Shown here: positions 61,108 to 64,000 of the stretch, one piece after another
How positions within the stretch are numbered: position 1 is the first letter of the stretch
How the letters are laid out: each line of letters opens with the position of its first letter
Origin: Bilifractor sp002394235
Lineage (GTDB): Bacteria; Bacillota; Clostridia; Lachnospirales; Lachnospiraceae
Reading direction: 5' to 3'
Length of the DNA stretch: 64,000 nt
Assembly (NCBI RefSeq): GCF_052118845.1
Contig: NZ_JBQKGJ010000012.1
Coordinates: forward strand, 20,519 to 84,518
The notes under the pieces: generated by a model
The model's input: the letters and a program-made list of their open reading frames with translations, nothing else
Database searches by the model: none
Told to the model about the DNA's origin: nothing
Program-made: the position numbers and the translations under genes

Positions 61108-61791
61108 ATGAGTTTTCAGATTGCAATTGACGGCCCCGCCGGAGCGGGGAAAAGCACCATAGCCAGGAGAGTCTCCGAAGCGCTTGGCTTTATTTACGTT
61201 GACACCGGAGCCATGTACCGGGCCATGGGCCTATATTGTCTGGACCTGGGGATCGACACGGAGGATGAAAACGCCGTCAACGCGTCCCTTCCCGGCGCCA
61301 GACTGAGTCTTCAAATCATCGAGGGCAGTCAGCATGTATTTTTAAACGGAAAAGACGTTACCGGACGGATTCGTTCCGAGGAGGCGGGAATGATGGCCTC
61401 CAAGACAAGCCGGTACGCCGCGAACCGTGAGAAAATGGTAGCCATGCAGCAGGAAATCGCCCGCTCGCAGAACGTTGTGATGGACGGAAGAGATATCGGA
61501 ACCGTCGTCCTGCCTGATGCGCCGCTGAAGATCTACCTGACCGCAAGCGTTCAGGTCCGCGCTCTCCGCAGGTACCGGGAACTGCTTCAGAAGGGTCAGA
61601 CTCCCGTTCTTGAGGAGATTGAAAAGGACATTGCCGCAAGGGATGACCAGGACATGCACCGGAAGAATTCCCCGCTTCGAAAGGCAGAAGACGCCGTCCT
61701 CGTAGACAGCTCTGACATGACGATCGAGGAGGTTGCAGATACCATCACGGACCTTGCCCGTGCCAGAATCGCAGAAAAGGGCAGCTGCTGA
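61108..61791 (+). CDS. cmk: cytidylate kinase
   Basis: Phosphorylates CMP and dCMP. The 227-residue protein has the P-loop AIDGPAGAGKSTIARRV, YVDTGAMYRAMGLY, VVMDGRDIGTVVLPDA and the lid region ARDDQDMHRKNSPLRKAEDAVLVDSS. ATG 61108 (MSFQIAIDG) is chosen because it has GAGG at the right distance; longer readings would include repeat sequence. It heads the classical clostridial cmk-ispH-rpsA run; ispH starts 13 bp after its stop. Confidence 0.96.
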   Translation: MSFQIAIDGPAGAGKSTIARRVSEALGFIYVDTGAMYRAMGLYCLDLGIDTEDENAVNASLPGARLSLQIIEGSQHVFLNGKDVTGRIRSEEAGMMASKTSRYAANREKMVAMQQEIARSQNVVMDGRDIGTVVLPDAPLKIYLTASVQVRALRRYRELLQKGQTPVLEEIEKDIAARDDQDMHRKNSPLRKAEDAVLVDSSDMTIEEVADTITDLARARIAEKGSC

Positions 61792-61804
61792 GAGGAGGGG
61801 ACGG

Positions 61805-62656
61805 ATGGAGATTATCAAAGCAAAGAGCGCAGGATTCTGTTTCGGCGTAAAAAGAGCAGTTGACGAGGTTCAGAAACAAATTCGCGATGGCCGGAAGCCC
61901 GTCTATACCTATGGACCGATCATTCACAACGAACAGGTGGTAAATAAGCTCGCGGCCCAGGGAGTCCGGGTCATCCGCTCAGAGGAAGAGCTCGATCAGA
62001 TCCATGAGGGTACCATCATCATCCGCTCTCACGGCGTTCCCGAGCGGATACAGAAAAAAATGGAATCACTGGGAGTGGACCTTGTGGACGCCACATGTCC
62101 CTTTGTCAAAAAAATCCATGAGATTGCCCGGAAGGCAGGCGAAAACGGTGACATCCTCATCATCGCCGGAAACCCGAATCACCCTGAAGTACAGGGCATC
62201 ATGGGCTGGACCAAAGGAGAGGTCTATGCAGTCGAATCCCCCGAAGAATTGCAGAATCTGAAGATCCCGGAGGGCCGGAAGGCGGTTCTGGTCGCCCAGA
62301 CCACTTTTGATAAAGTAAAATTTGAAGATATTGTTGAAATTTTTGCCAGAACGCGTTATAGTAGTTATGTTGTAAATACTGTGTGCAATGCAACTGACGA
62401 GCGGCAGACAGAAGCGCGGGAGATTGCGCAGAAAGTAGATGCTATGGTTGTCATCGGAGGCAGGCATAGTTCTAACACACAAAAGCTGTATCATATTTGC
62501 AGTGAGAAATGTGCGAATACTTACTTCATTGAGACACTTGTTGATTTGGATTTGAAACCTTTTCAATCTTATTCTCGTGTAGGTATCACAGCTGGAGCAT
62601 CTACTCCAAATAGTATAATTGAGGAGGTTACAGAACATGTCAGAATTAAGCTTTGA
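61805..62656 (+). CDS. ispH: 4-hydroxy-3-methylbut-2-enyl diphosphate reductase IspH
   Basis: Last enzyme of the MEP isoprenoid pathway, with an iron-sulfur cluster held by three cysteines: AGFCFGVKRAV (Cys12), DATCPFVKKIHE and NTVCNATDERQ. The 283-residue protein is complete, with SHGVPE, AGNPNHPEVQG and ITAGASTPNSIIEEV. GGAGGGG precedes ATG 61805. In many clostridia IspH and S1 are one fused protein; here rpsA starts inside the ispH end (20-base overlap), and the two proteins are separate. From about 62300 to the stop, base composition and codon use become clearly more A/T-rich than in the first half. Confidence 0.96.
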   Translation: MEIIKAKSAGFCFGVKRAVDEVQKQIRDGRKPVYTYGPIIHNEQVVNKLAAQGVRVIRSEEELDQIHEGTIIIRSHGVPERIQKKMESLGVDLVDATCPFVKKIHEIARKAGENGDILIIAGNPNHPEVQGIMGWTKGEVYAVESPEELQNLKIPEGRKAVLVAQTTFDKVKFEDIVEIFARTRYSSYVVNTVCNATDERQTEAREIAQKVDAMVVIGGRHSSNTQKLYHICSEKCANTYFIETLVDLDLKPFQSYSRVGITAGASTPNSIIEEVTEHVRIKL

Positions 62657-63719
62657 AGAAATGCTGAACGAGTCTTTCAAGACCGTACATAACGGAGAGG
62701 TAGTCGAGGGAACGGTCATCGACGTCAAACCGGAGCAAATCATCCTGAACATCGGGGTTAAGGCTGATGGCATTCTGACCAGAAACGAGTATTCTAATGA
62801 TAACTCTCTGGATCTGACAACCGTCGTTAAAGTCGGTGACAAGATGGAAGTCAAGGTCATGAAGGTCAACGATGGCGAGGGTCAGGTACTTCTCACCTAC
62901 AAGAAGCTGGTTGCCGAGAGAGGCAATAAGAAACTCGAAGAGGCATTTGAGAACCATGAGGTTCTGAAGGCAAAGGTTGTCCGCGTTCTGAACGGCGGAC
63001 TGAGTGTCAACGTAGACGGCGCGCGTGTATTCATCCCGGCCAGCCTCGTATCTGACACCTTTGAGAAGGATCTCAACAAATACATGGATCAGGAGATTGA
63101 ATTCGTGATCATCGAGTTCAATCCGAGAAGAAGAAGAATCATCGGCGACCGCAAGCAGCTTGTTGTAGCCGAGAAGAAGAAAGCCCAGGAGGAGCTCTTC
63201 TCCAGAATTCACGTGGGCGATGTTGTCGAGGGAACTGTTAAGAATATCACTGATTTCGGTGCATTCATTGATCTCGGCGGAGCGGACGGTCTGCTTCATA
63301 TCTCCGAGATGAGCTGGGGCCGCGTTGACAATCCGCGTTCTATCCTTTCGGTAGGACAGAAGGTTACCTGCCTGATCAAGGATATCAAAGGCGATCGCAT
63401 TGCGCTGAGCCTGAAGTTTGACGATCAGAATCCGTGGCTTACCGCCGATGAGAAGTACGCGGTTGGAACCGTTGTAGAGGGCAGAGTAGCCCGCATGACT
63501 GACTTCGGCGCTTTCGTTGAGCTTGAGCCAGGCATTGACGCTCTTCTTCATGTATCTCAGATTTCCAGAGATCATGTCGACAAGCCGTCTGATGTGCTGA
63601 ATGTCGGCGACATCATCACTGCGAAGATCGTTGATTTCAATGCAGAGGATCGCAAGATCTCCCTCAGCATCAAGGCTCTTCAGAACGATTCTCAGGATGA
63701 GGCTTCTGACGAACAGTAA
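62637..63719 (+). CDS. rpsA: 30S ribosomal protein S1-type protein
   Basis: A 360-residue protein with four S1 RNA-binding domains (about 25-95, 110-175, 195-265, 280-350). The last two are canonical (VVEGTVKNITDFGAFIDLGG-ADGLLHISE and VVEGRVARMTDFGAFVELEPG-IDALLHVSQ). S1-type proteins of Firmicutes are shorter than the six-domain enterobacterial S1 and may help mRNA binding. GAGGAGG inside the ispH coding sequence serves ATG 62637. The overlap ensures coupling with ispH. A strong terminator follows. Confidence 0.94.
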   Translation: MSELSFEEMLNESFKTVHNGEVVEGTVIDVKPEQIILNIGVKADGILTRNEYSNDNSLDLTTVVKVGDKMEVKVMKVNDGEGQVLLTYKKLVAERGNKKLEEAFENHEVLKAKVVRVLNGGLSVNVDGARVFIPASLVSDTFEKDLNKYMDQEIEFVIIEFNPRRRRIIGDRKQLVVAEKKKAQEELFSRIHVGDVVEGTVKNITDFGAFIDLGGADGLLHISEMSWGRVDNPRSILSVGQKVTCLIKDIKGDRIALSLKFDDQNPWLTADEKYAVGTVVEGRVARMTDFGAFVELEPGIDALLHVSQISRDHVDKPSDVLNVGDIITAKIVDFNAEDRKISLSIKALQNDSQDEASDEQ

Positions 63720-63782
63720 TCCGCCGGAGAATCCCCGGATTTCTCTTATATATCAGAGTTTATAAAGCTCAGATGAGCATGT

Positions 63783-63825
63783 AAAACCCGCAGATCCTGT
63801 CTTTTCAGGATTTGCGGGTTTTTCT
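63783..63825 (+). terminator. rpsA terminator
   Basis: AAAACCCGCAGATCCTG pairs with CAGGATTTGCGGGTTTT around a 6-nt loop, followed by T residues. Ends the cmk-ispH-rpsA unit. Confidence 0.9.
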
Positions 63826-63865
63826 CTTCTTCGTTTCATGAAAGCTCAATATCGCATACAGTCTC

Positions 63866-63982
63866 TTACGCGCGCTTCGCGGCAGGCGGCCTGTCTGCGT
63901 TTTCGAAGAGCTTATACAGTAAACCCCCATGCCCCGCAGGCGGAGCACCACAATAGATATAGCCTGTATTCTGAAAACCCAT
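63866..63982 (-). CDS. 38-codon small ORF with a perfect ribosome binding site
   Basis: On the minus strand AAGGAGG (63996-63990) stands 7 nt before ATG 63982, which opens 38 codons (MGFQNTGYIYCGAPPAGHGG...) ending at TAA 63866-63868. Codons 10-20 are encoded by a GC-hairpin repeat copy. It may be a gene whose body was replaced by a repeat, or an accidental ORF; the promoter would lie at or beyond the window edge. No function is suggested. Confidence 0.3.
   Translation of the reverse strand: MGFQNTGYIYCGAPPAGHGGLLYKLFENADRPPAAKRA
63930..63967. repeat. GC-hairpin repeat family copy at the window end
   Basis: GCCCCGCAGGCGGAGCACCA followed by CAATAGATATAGCCTG, matching the start of the copies at 8769 and 36283. 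Confidence 0.7.
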
Positions 63983-64000
63983 TATACTACCTCCTTATTT

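Overview
The window reads as chromosomal DNA of an anaerobic clostridial Firmicute, most likely a member of the Lachnospiraceae. The pointers are the gene order tmcAL / pta-ackA-rpmF-plsX-acp-rnc-smc-ftsY, strong AGGAGG-type ribosome binding sites with several TTG starts, 17-bp-spaced vegetative promoters, fermentative genes (Pta, AckA, an iron-type 4-hydroxybutyrate dehydrogenase), and families typical of anaerobes (DUF711 with an ACT partner, GGGtGRT protein, DUF3793, DUF3786, YgiQ). Most genes are on the + strand. No rRNA, tRNA, CRISPR array, transposase or phage gene was found. The assignment to a family is inference from gene content.

Layout. 1-3.5 kb: tadA, rpsO, pnp. 3.5-8.5 kb: a repeat-rich gap, a GH31 glycosidase, a UroD-fold protein, and on the minus strand dut with a DUF1292 gene whose leader is a 38-bp tandem array. 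8.9-15.1 kb: an EF-G/TetM-like GTPase fused to a Rae1-like NYN nuclease, a TetR regulator with a structured leader, a radical-SAM-like protein that has lost its iron-sulfur cysteines, and 4-hydroxybutyrate dehydrogenase. 15.1-15.7 kb: a non-coding, highly structured insertion-like element. 15.7-29 kb: rpsF-rpsR, ftsW, acyl carrier protein, a degenerate sirtuin, gltX-helicase, an anti-sigma-like membrane protein, polA, coaE, a WalJ-type hydrolase, ACT-DUF711. 29-42 kb: tmcAL (minus), pta, ackA, rpmF, a lipoprotein, plsX-acp-rnc-smc-ftsY. 42-51 kb: ilvA, queH, argH, asd, topB, a NifU-like/GGGtGRT pair. 51-64 kb: ygiQ-Bmp-phosphodiesterase, DUF3793, a shortened MATE protein, DUF3786-rpiR, an FAD oxidoreductase, cmk-ispH-rpsA.

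How the genes work together: translation and RNA turnover (S15/PNPase, S6/S18, S1, L32, RNase III, TadA, TmcAL, QueH, the GTPase-nuclease fusion), cell envelope and lipid synthesis (FtsW, two acyl carrier proteins, PlsX), chromosome maintenance (SMC, PolA, TopB, helicase), energy metabolism (Pta-AckA, 4-hydroxybutyrate) and amino-acid metabolism (Asd, ArgH, IlvA).

Two families of interspersed hairpin repeats recur in the gaps: a GCCCCGC/GCGGGGC family (at least six sites) and a roughly 97-bp two-hairpin family (three near-identical full copies plus one half copy). The most interesting proteins are the GTPase-Rae1 fusion (8871-11717), the cysteine-less radical-SAM homologue (12618-13679), the sirtuin lacking its catalytic histidine (18268-19005) and the ParB-like/Bmp fusion without a signal peptide (52915-54858). 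The most interesting non-coding region is 15183-15610. All coordinates and motifs were read by eye; no database search or folding program was run.
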